A DNA stretch of 64,000 nt, taken from NCBI GenBank assembly GCA_900756945.1, contig CAAELZ010000071.1, positions 6,044-70,043 of the forward strand, in the 5' to 3' direction. Numbering within the stretch: position 1 is the first letter of the stretch; each line of letters opens with the position of its first letter. This DNA is from an uncultured Collinsella sp. (lineage in GTDB: Bacteria; Actinomycetota; Coriobacteriia; Coriobacteriales; Coriobacteriaceae). Of the stretch, positions 18,552 through 27,253 are shown piece after piece. The notes under the pieces were generated by a model. It saw nothing but the letters and a program-made list of their open reading frames with translations, had not been told where the DNA came from and made no database searches. Made by a program: the position numbers and the translations under genes.

Positions 18552-19865
18552 ATGCAGGCACAGAAGGCGGAGGGAACCCGCGACCTTATCGGCGCCGAGA
18601 TGCGCGCCTGGCAAAAGATGCAGCAGATTGCGGCCGGCGTGTTCGAGCCGTTTGGTTTTAAGCCCATCGAGACGCCCGCGATCGAGCAGGTGGACGTGTT
18701 TGTCCACGGTATCGGCCAGTCGACCGACGTCGTGCGCAAGGAGATGTTCCGCGTGTTTAGCGGCGCCAACCTGGAGCGCGTCTTTACCGAAGGCACCGAC
18801 ACCAAGCTTAAGCCCAAGCAGCGCTTGGCGCTTCGCCCCGAGGGTACGGCCGGTGTGGTGCGCGCCGTCGTGGAGAACAACCTGGTGCCCCAGGGCTCCA
18901 CGCCGTTTAAGGCTTATTACGCCGAGGCCATGTTCCGTGGCGAGCGTCCCCAGAAGGGTCGCCTGCGCCAGTTCCACCAGGTGGGCATCGAGTGGCTCGG
19001 CGCTCCCGATCCGGCTGCCGACGCCGAGTGCATTATCATGCTCATGGAGTTCTACAAGCGCCTGGGCTTCGATCTTTCCAAGCTCCGTCTGCTTATTAAC
19101 TCGATGGGCGATGCACAGTGCCGTCCGGCATATCGCGAGCAGGTCAAGCAGTTTATCCTCGATCACGCCGATGAGATGTGCGACGAGTGCCGCGAGCGCG
19201 CCGAACTCAACCCGCTGCGTGCTTTCGACTGCAAGAACGACCACTGCCGCGAGATCATGGCCGACGCACCGCTGATGGGCGACAACCTGTGCGATGAGTG
19301 CCGCGAGCACTACGAGCAGGTCAAGCGCTATTTGGATGCGGCGGGTATCGAGTATGTCGAGGATCCCACCCTGGTGCGCGGCCTGGACTACTACACCCGT
19401 ACCGTCTTTGAGGTCGAGGCTCCCGGCGCCGGTGTCGGCTCCATCGGTGGCGGCGGTCGCTATGACGGCTTGGTCGAGCTCGAGGGCGGCAAGCCCACGG
19501 CCGGCGTTGGCTTCGCCGTTGGTTTTGAGCGCGCCCTGCTGGCCCTGCAGGCCTTTGGCAGCGACCTGGGTGCCGAGGAGGTCCCGTGCGTCTACGTCGC
19601 CAACGCCGGCAAGGAGCTGCGTCAGAACGTCTTTGCCATTACGCAGCAGCTTCGCGCCGCAGGGATCGTGACCGAGGCCGACTATCAGGGCCGTTCGCTC
19701 AAGGCCCAGTTTAAGCAGGCCGATAAGGTGGGCGCCAAGCTCATCCTGGTCCTGGGCGGCGACGAGCTTGCTGCCGGCAAGGTCAAGGTGCGCGACATGG
19801 AGAGCCATGACGAGGTTCTCGTCGATCTGGCCAACGTCGTCGAGGCGGTTCGCGAGCGCCTGTAG
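18552..19865 (+). CDS. hisS: Histidyl-tRNA synthetase
   Basis: Class II synthetase that charges tRNA-His. It has motif 2 (FRGERPQKGRLRQFHQVGIEWLG), the HisA motif LVRGLDYYTRTVFEV and motif 3 (GVGFAVGFERAL), followed by the C-terminal anticodon-binding domain. The Cys-rich insertion (CDECRERAELNPLRAFDCK and a second CDEC) resembles that in Bacillus-type HisRS and may bind zinc. The ATG at 18552 follows GAAAGG. Length 437 aa is normal. Confidence 0.96.
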   Translation: MQAQKAEGTRDLIGAEMRAWQKMQQIAAGVFEPFGFKPIETPAIEQVDVFVHGIGQSTDVVRKEMFRVFSGANLERVFTEGTDTKLKPKQRLALRPEGTAGVVRAVVENNLVPQGSTPFKAYYAEAMFRGERPQKGRLRQFHQVGIEWLGAPDPAADAECIIMLMEFYKRLGFDLSKLRLLINSMGDAQCRPAYREQVKQFILDHADEMCDECRERAELNPLRAFDCKNDHCREIMADAPLMGDNLCDECREHYEQVKRYLDAAGIEYVEDPTLVRGLDYYTRTVFEVEAPGAGVGSIGGGGRYDGLVELEGGKPTAGVGFAVGFERALLALQAFGSDLGAEEVPCVYVANAGKELRQNVFAITQQLRAAGIVTEADYQGRSLKAQFKQADKVGAKLILVLGGDELAAGKVKVRDMESHDEVLVDLANVVEAVRERL

Positions 19866-19922
19866 CGCATCTTTTTGAGCTGCGGGCCTGCTAACGTGCC
19901 CTGCTCATGGAGAGCGATTGTT

Positions 19923-19958
19923 ACGGGGGTGTTTCGCTTTTATGCGGAATGCCCCCGT
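19923..19958 (+). terminator. Terminator-like hairpin after hisS
   Basis: A 15-bp stem (ACGGGGGTGTTTCGC with GCGGAATGCCCCCGT, three G-T pairs), a short T-rich loop, and TTTACG after it. Confidence 0.6.
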
Positions 19959-20072
19959 TTACGTATGCCGCCCACCGAGAAATACGACCATTTAGGGCAA
20001 AAACCCTTGCAATGCAGAAAAAACTTTTGTGTGGTAAAGCGCAATCAGCGCCGAAAGTTTTTGCCGAGTGCC

Positions 20073-20078
20073 TATAAT
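20073..20078 (+). promoter_or_regulatory. Probable -10 box of ppc
   Basis: TATAAT 45 bases before the ppc start. The -35 region has no clear consensus match. Confidence 0.4.
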
Positions 20079-20122
20079 GAATACCGCATGTTACGTGCAT
20101 AGAAGGAGGAATGGGAGGAAAC

Positions 20123-22936
20123 GTGGCTGAGAACCTAAGCAACCAGTCTGTACCCGAAGCCGCGGCGCGCGTCGCTGCCGTGGTCAACCGCCTCGTTAAC
20201 CGAATCGGCTCGAATGCCGAATCCAAGGAGCGTCTCGCCGAGATCGAGATCCCCGAGGAGCTGCGCGACAATCTGGCGCTGTTCTTGCGCCTGGAGCGCC
20301 GTGTGCTTAGCGAGTATGATCCCGAGATCGCAGACCTGTTCGACAAGATTTTGACAGCCGAGATTGTGGCCAACGCCGGAAACCCCGGCACCCGTGCTGC
20401 CGACGAGTCCGTCGACGAGCAGGGCGTGCCCACTGCCGACGAGCCCACCGCCGTGGCGTTTCGCGAGGTCGTTGATCTGATCGACAGTCTGCCGCTCGAT
20501 AAGCAGCAGGTTATCGTCCGCGCCTTTACGAGCTTCTTCCATCTGGCAAACCTGTCGGAGGAGAACTACCGCGTGGCGCAGCTGCGCGAGCGCGAGGCCG
20601 GCGCATCGACCGATACCGAGGTCGATCCCGCCAACGAACTCACCGTCGCCTATCACCAGTTGGTAAACGAGATGGGTGTCGAGGGCGCCAACGAGCTGCT
20701 CGACAAGCTGGAGTTCCACCCTGTCTTTACCGCACATCCCACCGAGGCCCGTCGTAAGGCCGTCGAGGGCAAGATTCGCCGTATTTCCAACCTGCTGGAG
20801 GAGCGCCCGCGCCTGGGCGGCTCCGACCTGGTGGAGAACGAGCGCCATATGCTGCAGGAAATCGACGCCCTGGTACGCACGAGCCCCATCGCGTTGAAGA
20901 AGCCCACGCCGGTCGAGGAAGCCGATACCATCATCGACATCTTCGATAACACGCTGTTCGACGTCATCCCCGTTATCTATCGTCGTTTTGACGACTGGGT
21001 GCTGGGCGACAAGGCCGGTACCGTGCCGCCGCTGTGCCCGGCGTTCTTCCATCCCGGCAGCTGGATCGGTTCCGACCGCGACGGTAATCCCAACGTCACC
21101 GCCAAGGTGAGCCGCGAGGTCGCCGCCAAGTACTTCACTCACATGGTGCTCAAGCTCGAGGACAAGTGCCGCCGCATCGGCCGCAACCTGACGCTCGAGG
21201 CCACCTACAGCAAGCCGTCTGCCGAGCTCATCAACCTGTGGAACCATCAGGTCGAGATGAGCACCCAGTACACGGCCCGCGCCGAGCTGATCTCCGAGCA
21301 CGAGCCGCATCGCGCCGTCATGCTCGTCATGGCCGATCGTCTGAATGCCACCGTTCGTCGCATCACCGACACCATGTATCACAGCGCAGACGAGTTCCTG
21401 GATGACCTGCGTGTCGTTCAGCGCTCCCTGGCCGCCTGCGGTGCCGTCCGTGCTGCCTACGGCCCGGTCCAGACCATCATCTGGCAGGTCGAGTCCTTCG
21501 GCTTCCATATGGTCGAGATGGAGTTCCGTCAGCACTCCGTGGTGCATGCCCGCGCCCTCAAGGATATCCACGAGAACGGTATCCATGGCGACCTGCAGCC
21601 CATGACACGTGAGGTCATCGATACCTTCCGTGCTATCGGCTCCATCCAAAAGCGCTACGGCAAGAAGATGGCGCATCGCTACATCATCTCGTTCACCAAG
21701 AGCGCCCAGCATGTGGCCGACGTCTTTGAGCTTGCCCACCTGTCCTTTGCACACGAGGAGGATGTCCCCGAGCTCGACGTGATCCCGCTGTTCGAGCAGC
21801 TCGAGGACCTCGAGGGCTGCGTCGACGTGCTCGACCAGATGCTTACGCTGCCCGTGGTGCAAAAGCGCCTTGCCCAGACCAACCGCCGCATGGAGGTCAT
21901 GCTGGGCTATTCCGACTCCTCCAAGGACGCCGGTCCTACCACGGCCATGCTCGCGCTGCACTCCGCGCAGGAGCGCATCGCCAAGTGGGCCGAGAAGAAC
22001 GATATCGACCTGGTGCTCATGCACGGTCGCGGCGGTGCCGTGGGCCGTGGCGGCGGCCCGGCCAACAAGGCCGTGCTGGCGCAGCCCAAGGGCTCGGTCA
22101 ACTGTTTCTTTAAGCTCACCGAGCAGGGCGAGGTCATCTTTGCCCGTTACGGCAACCGCACGCTGGCCCAGCGCCATGTTGAGTCCGTTGCCGCCGCAAC
22201 GCTTTTGCAGTCGGCCCCGAGTGTCGAGAAGACCAACACCGAGACCACGCAGAAGTTCTGGGATATGGCGGAGAAGCTCAACGCAGTAAGCCATGAGCGC
22301 TATCTGGACCTGCTGAACACCGAGGACTTTACACCGTGGTTCTCGACCGTGACGCCGCTGACCGAGGTCGGTCTGCTGCCGATCGGCTCGCGTCCCGCCA
22401 AGCGCGGCCTGGGCGCCAAGTCGCTCGACGACCTGCGTACCATTCCGTGGATCTTTAGCTGGAGCCAGGCACGCATCAATCTGGCCGCTTGGTACGGCCT
22501 GGGCACCGCCTGCGAGCAGCTGGGCGATCTTGACCAGCTTAAGGCTGCCTACCAGGAGTGGCCGTTCTTCCGCACCTTTATCGACAACATCGAGATGTCG
22601 ATCGCCAAGACTGACCAGCGCATCGCCAAGATGTATCTGCACCTGGGCGATCGCCAGGATCTGTCCAAGAAGGTCTTCACCGAGATGCAGCTCACGCGTA
22701 AGTGGGTCCTTGCCATCGTCGGTGACGAGTGGCCGCTGCAGCGTCGTCGCGTGCTCGGCTGCGCCGTCCGCGTGCGTAACCCCTACGTCGACGCCCTGTC
22801 CATCGCCCAGGTCCGCGCCCTTCGCGAGGTGCGCATGAACCAGGACGAGATGGCCGAGGAGAAGAAGGCCGAGTACATGAGCCTGATTCTTTCGACTGTG
22901 ACCGGCGTCTCGGCAGGACTGCAAAATACGGGGTAA
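20123..22936 (+). CDS. ppc: Phosphoenolpyruvate carboxylase
   Basis: Carboxylates phosphoenolpyruvate to oxaloacetate, refilling the C4 pool. Catalytic and signature parts are visible: FHPVFTAHPTEARR (catalytic His), SWIGSDRDGNPNV, MLGYSDSSKDAGP, and the Gly-rich loop HGRGGAVGRGGGP; it ends in QNTG as in other family members. Two starts are possible: ATG 20111, which overlaps its own GGAGG and leaves almost no spacing, and GTG 20123, which has GGGAGG at a good distance and is preferred. At 937 aa it is near the normal length. Its gene precedes a large palindrome. Confidence 0.95.
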   Translation: MAENLSNQSVPEAAARVAAVVNRLVNRIGSNAESKERLAEIEIPEELRDNLALFLRLERRVLSEYDPEIADLFDKILTAEIVANAGNPGTRAADESVDEQGVPTADEPTAVAFREVVDLIDSLPLDKQQVIVRAFTSFFHLANLSEENYRVAQLREREAGASTDTEVDPANELTVAYHQLVNEMGVEGANELLDKLEFHPVFTAHPTEARRKAVEGKIRRISNLLEERPRLGGSDLVENERHMLQEIDALVRTSPIALKKPTPVEEADTIIDIFDNTLFDVIPVIYRRFDDWVLGDKAGTVPPLCPAFFHPGSWIGSDRDGNPNVTAKVSREVAAKYFTHMVLKLEDKCRRIGRNLTLEATYSKPSAELINLWNHQVEMSTQYTARAELISEHEPHRAVMLVMADRLNATVRRITDTMYHSADEFLDDLRVVQRSLAACGAVRAAYGPVQTIIWQVESFGFHMVEMEFRQHSVVHARALKDIHENGIHGDLQPMTREVIDTFRAIGSIQKRYGKKMAHRYIISFTKSAQHVADVFELAHLSFAHEEDVPELDVIPLFEQLEDLEGCVDVLDQMLTLPVVQKRLAQTNRRMEVMLGYSDSSKDAGPTTAMLALHSAQERIAKWAEKNDIDLVLMHGRGGAVGRGGGPANKAVLAQPKGSVNCFFKLTEQGEVIFARYGNRTLAQRHVESVAAATLLQSAPSVEKTNTETTQKFWDMAEKLNAVSHERYLDLLNTEDFTPWFSTVTPLTEVGLLPIGSRPAKRGLGAKSLDDLRTIPWIFSWSQARINLAAWYGLGTACEQLGDLDQLKAAYQEWPFFRTFIDNIEMSIAKTDQRIAKMYLHLGDRQDLSKKVFTEMQLTRKWVLAIVGDEWPLQRRRVLGCAVRVRNPYVDALSIAQVRALREVRMNQDEMAEEKKAEYMSLILSTVTGVSAGLQNTG

Positions 22937-22960
22937 TCGATAGCCCTGTAGTCGCTGTCC

Positions 22961-23087
22961 GGGGCTGCCGTATGTTTACTTTCCGGCGCGTCCTCGGACA
23001 TGCAAGAAGCCCTCGCTGCGCACTTCGTGCGGCGAGGGCTTCTTGCGTCCTGCGGAGTGCGCCGGAAAGTAAACATACGGCAGCCCC
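22961..23087. repeat. Nested palindromic element, copy 1
   Basis: A perfect 29-bp outer stem (22961-22989 with 23059-23087) encloses a core of 69 bases. The core has conserved single-stranded sides starting GTCCTCGGACAT and GTCCTGCGGAGT, an inner 15-bp stem (GCAAGAAGCCCTCGC and its complement) and a terminal hairpin CGCAC-TTC-GTGCG. Copy 2 at 25503-25627 shares the core but not the outer arms. It follows ppc by 24 bases and may also act as terminator. Confidence 0.9.
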
Positions 23088-23422
23088 TGCGATGTCCTGT
23101 CTTCGGCGGAATACTGGCTGAGGGAATATAGTGCGCTTCGCGCGTTTGGAAGGGGCTTCGTGCTGCGGAATGCATTCAGAGGGAGACCCATCGGGCCCTT
23201 TTGTCCTCGGTCTTCGGGGATTGGGGCTGATGAGAATTAAGTGCGCTTCGCGCCTTACGACTGTAGCGGCTGCGGTCTCGTTTGGGATCGCGGCCGTTTT
23301 GTTGTGGGTCAAATATGAACGTTGTGTTAATGAGTCGGTAGACGGTGGTGTTTTTCGGTGGGCGGCGTATCCTTCCAACGGTTTATCTAGTGTGTCAGTT
23401 GAAAGGAAGAGGGCGCTCGTCA
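23088..23422. other. Gene-free stretch before larA
   Basis: No gene seen. The 14-base motif AGTGCGCTTCGCGC occurs twice (23130-23143 and 23240-23253), each holding a small GCGC-TTC-GCGC-like hairpin. At about 23267-23303 a G-T rich stem (CGGCTGCGGTCTC with GGATCGCGGCCG) followed by TTTTG looks like a terminator. The larA promoter must lie downstream of it; no clear boxes were found. Confidence 0.4.
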
Positions 23423-24700
23423 TTGTTTGAATGTGAACTGCCGTTTGACCACAAGACGTTGCATCTGGAACTCGAGGATAAGAACTTCGCGGGTGTGATG
23501 GAAGGTCATCAAAACGAGTTTAAGACCACGAAATCGCAGGAAGAGCTGGTGGAGGAGTCGCTTGTCAACCCTTACGGCTCGCCTTCGCTCGAGGAGCTTT
23601 GTGCTGGCAAGAAGGATATTGTCATCATTAGCTCCGATCATACGCGTCCCGTTCCCTCGCGTGTGACGATGCCTATTCTGCTGCATCACATCCATTCCGC
23701 TGCGCCTGAGGCGCGCGTTCGCATTCTGGTTGCTACGGGTATGCATCGTCCGTCGACGCACGAGGAGCTCGTCAACAAGTACGGCGAGGAGATCGTTGCC
23801 AACGAAGAAATCGTTATGCACGTCGCGACTGACGACAGCATGATGAAAAAGATCGGCACCCTGCCTTCTGGTGGCGAGTGCATCATCAACAAGATTGCGG
23901 CCGATTGCGACCTGCTGCTTGCCGAGGGCTTTATTGAGCCGCACTTCTTTGCCGGTTTCTCTGGTAGCCGCAAGTCCGTCCTGCCTGGCATCGCCAGCTA
24001 CAAGACCATCATGTACAACCACAACGGTCAGTTTGTGAACGATTCCCACTCGCGTGCCGGCAACCTGTGCCACAACCACGTGAGTGAGGACATGTTCGCC
24101 GCCGCCGAGATGGCTCACCTTGCCTTTGTGCTCAACGTGGTGCTCAATGGCAAGCACGAGGTCATCGGCTCCTTTGCCGGCGACATCCACAAGGCGCACG
24201 AGGCCGGCTGCGAGTTCGTGAAGAGCCTTGCCGGCGTTGAGCCCGTCGAGTGCGAGATCGCCATTACCACCAACGGCGGCTACCCGCTCGACCAGAACAT
24301 CTACCAGGCCGTGAAGGGCATGTGCGCTGCCGAGGCCACGCTTCCCGAGGGCGGCGTGATCATCGACGTCGCCGGTTGTGCCGACGGTCACGGTGGCGAG
24401 GGCTTCTATCACAACATCGCCGACAACGATCCGGCGGAGTTTGAGCGCGCCTGCATCGATCGTCCCAAGGACGAGACCCTGCCCGACCAGTGGACGAGCC
24501 AGATCTTTGCCCGCATCCTGGCGCATCACCCTGTGATCATGGTCACCGACCTGTGCGATCACCAGATGCTCAAGGATATGCACATGACGCCGGTCAACAC
24601 CCTCGAGGAGGCGCTCAAGCTTGCCTTTGAGATGAAGGGTGCCGATGCCAAGGTCGCCGTCATCCCCGATGGCCTGGGTGTTGTTGTCGCACAGCACTAG
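23423..24700 (+). CDS. larA: Nickel-pincer lactate racemase LarA
   Basis: Interconverts D- and L-lactate with the covalently bound nickel-pincer nucleotide cofactor. The frame is open from 23345, but a TTG at 23423 preceded by GAAAGGAAGAGG gives a 425-aa protein whose key residues fall exactly at the numbers known for Lactobacillus plantarum LarA: His108 (ATGMHRPSTHEE), His174 (EPHFFAGFSG), Lys184 (GSRKSVLPG, cofactor attachment) and His200 (MYNHNGQF). The C-terminal GGYPLDQNIYQAVKGM and VIPDGLGV are typical. larD follows 49 bp later. larB and larC are on the opposite strand 1.6-3.3 kb away; larE is not in the window. Confidence 0.94.
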   Translation: MFECELPFDHKTLHLELEDKNFAGVMEGHQNEFKTTKSQEELVEESLVNPYGSPSLEELCAGKKDIVIISSDHTRPVPSRVTMPILLHHIHSAAPEARVRILVATGMHRPSTHEELVNKYGEEIVANEEIVMHVATDDSMMKKIGTLPSGGECIINKIAADCDLLLAEGFIEPHFFAGFSGSRKSVLPGIASYKTIMYNHNGQFVNDSHSRAGNLCHNHVSEDMFAAAEMAHLAFVLNVVLNGKHEVIGSFAGDIHKAHEAGCEFVKSLAGVEPVECEIAITTNGGYPLDQNIYQAVKGMCAAEATLPEGGVIIDVAGCADGHGGEGFYHNIADNDPAEFERACIDRPKDETLPDQWTSQIFARILAHHPVIMVTDLCDHQMLKDMHMTPVNTLEEALKLAFEMKGADAKVAVIPDGLGVVVAQH

Positions 24701-24749
24701 TGCGCGGCTTAAACGAATCGTTTATAACCGACAAGAAAGATAAGGTTTT

Positions 24750-25481
24750 ATGCTTACCAAACTCCTCTGCGAATTCGGCGCAACGGCCCTCATGATCGTC
24801 TTTGGCGTGGGCGTTCACTGCGATACCGTGCTCAAGGGCACCAAGTATCAGGGCTCCGGCCATATGTTTGCCATCACCACCTGGTCCTTTGGCATCTCGG
24901 TCTGCCTGTTTGTCTTTGGTGGCGCTGTGTGCATGAACCCCGCCATGGTGCTTGCCCAGTGCATCGTCGGCCTGGTGCCGTGGGGCAACTGCATCCCCTT
25001 CATGCTTGCCGATATGCTCGGCGGATTTGTGGGTGCCGTGATCGCTTGGTTTATGTATGCCGATGAGTTCAAGGCTTCCGAGGGCGTCGTCGACCCCATT
25101 GCCCAGCGCAACATCTTTTCGACCAACCCCACCACCGAGGGCACGAACTATACTCGTAACTTCTTCTGCGAGGCTATCTGCACCTTCGTGTTCATCAGCG
25201 CCATCCTTGCTGCCGCTAGCCGCGCCGGCGAGAACGTTCTGATGCTCGCAATCTGCGTCGGCCTGATCGTTTGGGCTGTTGGCATGGGCATGGGCGGCAT
25301 CACCGGCTTCGCCATGAACCAGGCTCGTGACCTTGGTCCTCGCATGGCTTATCAGGTGCTGCCGATTAAGAACAAGGCCGATAACAACTGGAAGTACGGC
25401 CTGCTTGTTCCTGGCATCGCGCCGTTTGTCGGTGCTATTGTGGCCGCGCTGTTTGTGCATGGCTTCTTGGGCATGTTCTAG
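24750..25481 (+). CDS. larD: Aquaglyceroporin-family channel, probable lactic-acid channel LarD
   Basis: Six-helix MIP-family channel (243 aa). The first pore motif is intact (GAVCMNPAMVLAQ, NPA 63-65), while the second reads MNQARDLGPR (190-199), that is NQA instead of NPA. Placed 49 bp after larA, it matches the larD (glpF-type) channel of the L. plantarum lar operon, which moves lactic acid across the membrane. Glycerol or water transport cannot be excluded. Its gene is followed by the second nested palindrome. Confidence 0.85.
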   Translation: MLTKLLCEFGATALMIVFGVGVHCDTVLKGTKYQGSGHMFAITTWSFGISVCLFVFGGAVCMNPAMVLAQCIVGLVPWGNCIPFMLADMLGGFVGAVIAWFMYADEFKASEGVVDPIAQRNIFSTNPTTEGTNYTRNFFCEAICTFVFISAILAAASRAGENVLMLAICVGLIVWAVGMGMGGITGFAMNQARDLGPRMAYQVLPIKNKADNNWKYGLLVPGIAPFVGAIVAALFVHGFLGMF

Positions 25482-25502
25482 TCTGAGGCTACATAGTTGT
25501 CC

Positions 25503-25627
25503 GCTGTCCGCATGGGGTAACTTCCCAGCGCGTCCTCGGACATGCAAAAAGGCTCGCTGCGCACTTCGTGCGGCGAGCCTTTTTGCGTCCTGCGGAATGC
25601 GCTGGGAAGTTACCCCATGCGGACAGC
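25503..25627. repeat. Nested palindromic element, copy 2
   Basis: A perfect 29-bp outer stem (25503-25531 with 25599-25627) encloses a 67-base core nearly identical to copy 1, with an inner 14-bp stem (GCAAAAAGGCTCGC and its complement). The outer arms share no sequence with those of copy 1, but both copies begin after CGCTGTCC-like and end before CTGCG-like flanks. It lies between convergent larD and tetR, so may terminate both. Confidence 0.9.
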
Positions 25628-25783
25628 TGCGGGGTCTTAGTCGCGTTGGAACAAGCAACCCAACATATATATCTGAATATGGATGGGAGGGGCTTGTTGC
25701 TGATAGGGGCGTTGAGCTGTTGTTGACACTTTGGGATGCGTGGCGCCCTGGGTTGGGGTGATGCTTTGGGATGAGCTTCTTAC
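25628..25783. other. Gene-free stretch between larD and tetR
   Basis: AT-rich stretch with no clear gene or hairpin beyond copy 2 of the nested palindrome. Confidence 0.4.
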
Positions 25784-26323
25784 TTAGTTGAAGAGGGGCT
25801 TTATGGCTGAGAGGTAGTCTTTGGCTACGTCGGCCTTATCTGCTTGGAAGTTGTGCCAGGCCCACCATTGGACCATTCCTACGAAGCTTGAGGCTATGTG
25901 GTGTAGTAGGAAGCTTCGGTCCATGGTGGCGGCGGGGCCGTTTGGGTCGGTGGGGACGGTTTCGGCTGCTCGTGACATGATGGTCTTGCGTAAGCAGTCG
26001 GCGAAGACGCGTGAGCCGGCGCCAGCTACGAGGGCTCGTACGCCCTGGCGGCGCTCCCAGAGGTTGTTGAGGATATGCTCGACTTGTACGAGCGGATCAT
26101 CGAGCGGTGTGCCATCGTCGTCGAGGGCGTGGGTGCAGATGTCGCTCACGAGTTCGGACAGTAGGTCATCTTTGCTCTTGAAGAGGCCGTAGAAAGTCGC
26201 GCGGCCTACGTGAGCGCGCGCGATGATGTCGCCGACGGTGATCTTGCCGTAGTCCTCCTCGCGAAGGAGCTCGGAAAACGCCGTGACAATGGCGGCGCGG
26301 CTTTTTGCCTTGCGGGCATCCAT
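25784..26323 (-). CDS. TetR-family regulator in the larBC operon
   Basis: Transcription regulator (179 aa). The N-terminal helix-turn-helix is clear (KITVGDIIARAHVGRATFYGLFKSKDDLL), followed by a ligand domain with a Trp-rich stretch (MVQWWAWHNF). The start ATG at 26323 lies 2 bases after the larC stop codon, so it is translated with larC; an in-frame ATG at 26353 lies inside larC and is less likely. It occupies the place where the second half of larC would be expected. It may control the lar genes, but its ligand is unknown. Confidence 0.85.
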   Translation of the reverse strand: MDARKAKSRAAIVTAFSELLREEDYGKITVGDIIARAHVGRATFYGLFKSKDDLLSELVSDICTHALDDDGTPLDDPLVQVEHILNNLWERRQGVRALVAGAGSRVFADCLRKTIMSRAAETVPTDPNGPAATMDRSFLLHHIASSFVGMVQWWAWHNFQADKADVAKDYLSAIKPLFN

Positions 26324-26325
26324 AG

Positions 26326-27243
26326 CTATGCATCCATGTGAACAAGCAGGCAACGGAGCGTGCCAGAGCAGCCCTCGTAGGGGCGCTTACCAGCGCCGTA
26401 GCCGACGGCCTCGATGCGGTAGCGGGCTGGCAGGTGCTCGGACGTGCGTAGTGCGGCGACGATGGCGGCACCCGTGGGCGTCACGAGCTCGCCGGCGACC
26501 GGTGCGGGCGTGAGGGCGATATTGCCCGCCTGGCACAGGTTGACGACAGCGGGGACGGGAATGGGCATGAGACCGTGGGCACAGCGGATGGTGCCGTGAC
26601 CCTCGGAGAGCGACTCGACCACGATGTCCTCAATACCAAGGTCATCGAGGCAGATGGCGACAGAGCAGACGTCGACGATGGAGTCGACGGCGCCCACCTC
26701 GTGGAACATGACGGTCTCGGGCGTTTTGCCGTGGGCCTTGGCCTCGGCGGCGGCGAGCGCGGTAAAGATGGCGATCGCGCGACGCTTGGCGCCATCGCTT
26801 AGCTGCGAGCCATCGATGATGGCGGTGACGTCCGCCAAAGAACGGTGGTGATGGCCGTGGGCGTGATGGTGACCCTCGTGGCCATGACCGTGGGCCTCAT
26901 GGTCATGCTCGTGGCAGTGCTCGTGTTCATGCTCGCCATGATTATGATGGTGGTGCTCATGCTCATGTGTGTGCTCGGCAGCTGCTTCGTTACCGTAGAG
27001 CCAGGCCATGTCGTGGTCGTGGTTCTCGAGCTCCTCTGCCAGCTGAACGTCAAAGTCGCAGGCGTCGATGCCATGCTTGTTTGCGCGTGTAACGGCAATC
27101 TCAAAGCCGTCGACCGGCAGCGTGGCGAGTTGCTCGCGCAGATGCTCCTCGCTGGCGCCCAGGTCGAGCAGGGCCGCGACGGTCATGTCGCCGCTGATGC
27201 CCGAGGTGCCGTCGATGATAAGCGTGTGCTGATGGTTGGACAT
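26326..27243 (-). CDS. larC: LarC-type nickel insertase, N-terminal domain only
   Basis: Protein of the LarC family (formerly DUF111), which puts nickel into the lactate racemase cofactor. The N-terminal signature IIDGTSGISGDMTVAALLDLG is intact. Residues 91-133 form a stretch with about two dozen His, a likely nickel store. The sequence ends soon after VGYGAGKRPYEGCSGTLRC, at 305 aa. Full LarC proteins go on for some 130-150 residues. In L. plantarum the second half (LarC2) is reached by a ribosomal frameshift; here tetR begins 2 bases after the stop, so that part is absent. The start follows AAGGAG. Confidence 0.87.
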   Translation of the reverse strand: MSNHQHTLIIDGTSGISGDMTVAALLDLGASEEHLREQLATLPVDGFEIAVTRANKHGIDACDFDVQLAEELENHDHDMAWLYGNEAAAEHTHEHEHHHHNHGEHEHEHCHEHDHEAHGHGHEGHHHAHGHHHRSLADVTAIIDGSQLSDGAKRRAIAIFTALAAAEAKAHGKTPETVMFHEVGAVDSIVDVCSVAICLDDLGIEDIVVESLSEGHGTIRCAHGLMPIPVPAVVNLCQAGNIALTPAPVAGELVTPTGAAIVAALRTSEHLPARYRIEAVGYGAGKRPYEGCSGTLRCLLVHMDA

Positions 27244-27253
27244 GAAATGCTCC

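Noticed and set aside
20135..22924. Open frame of 929 codons opposite ppc
   Set aside because: Antisense shadow of a well-supported enzyme gene; the composition is not protein-like.
22961..25627. Composite transposon carrying larA-larD
   Set aside because: No transposase, no matching terminal repeats (outer arms differ) and no target duplication were found.
25784..26330. LarC2 made by frameshift past the larC stop
   Set aside because: All of the downstream sequence is used by a convincing tetR gene, and no LarC-like C-terminal sequence is seen in other frames.
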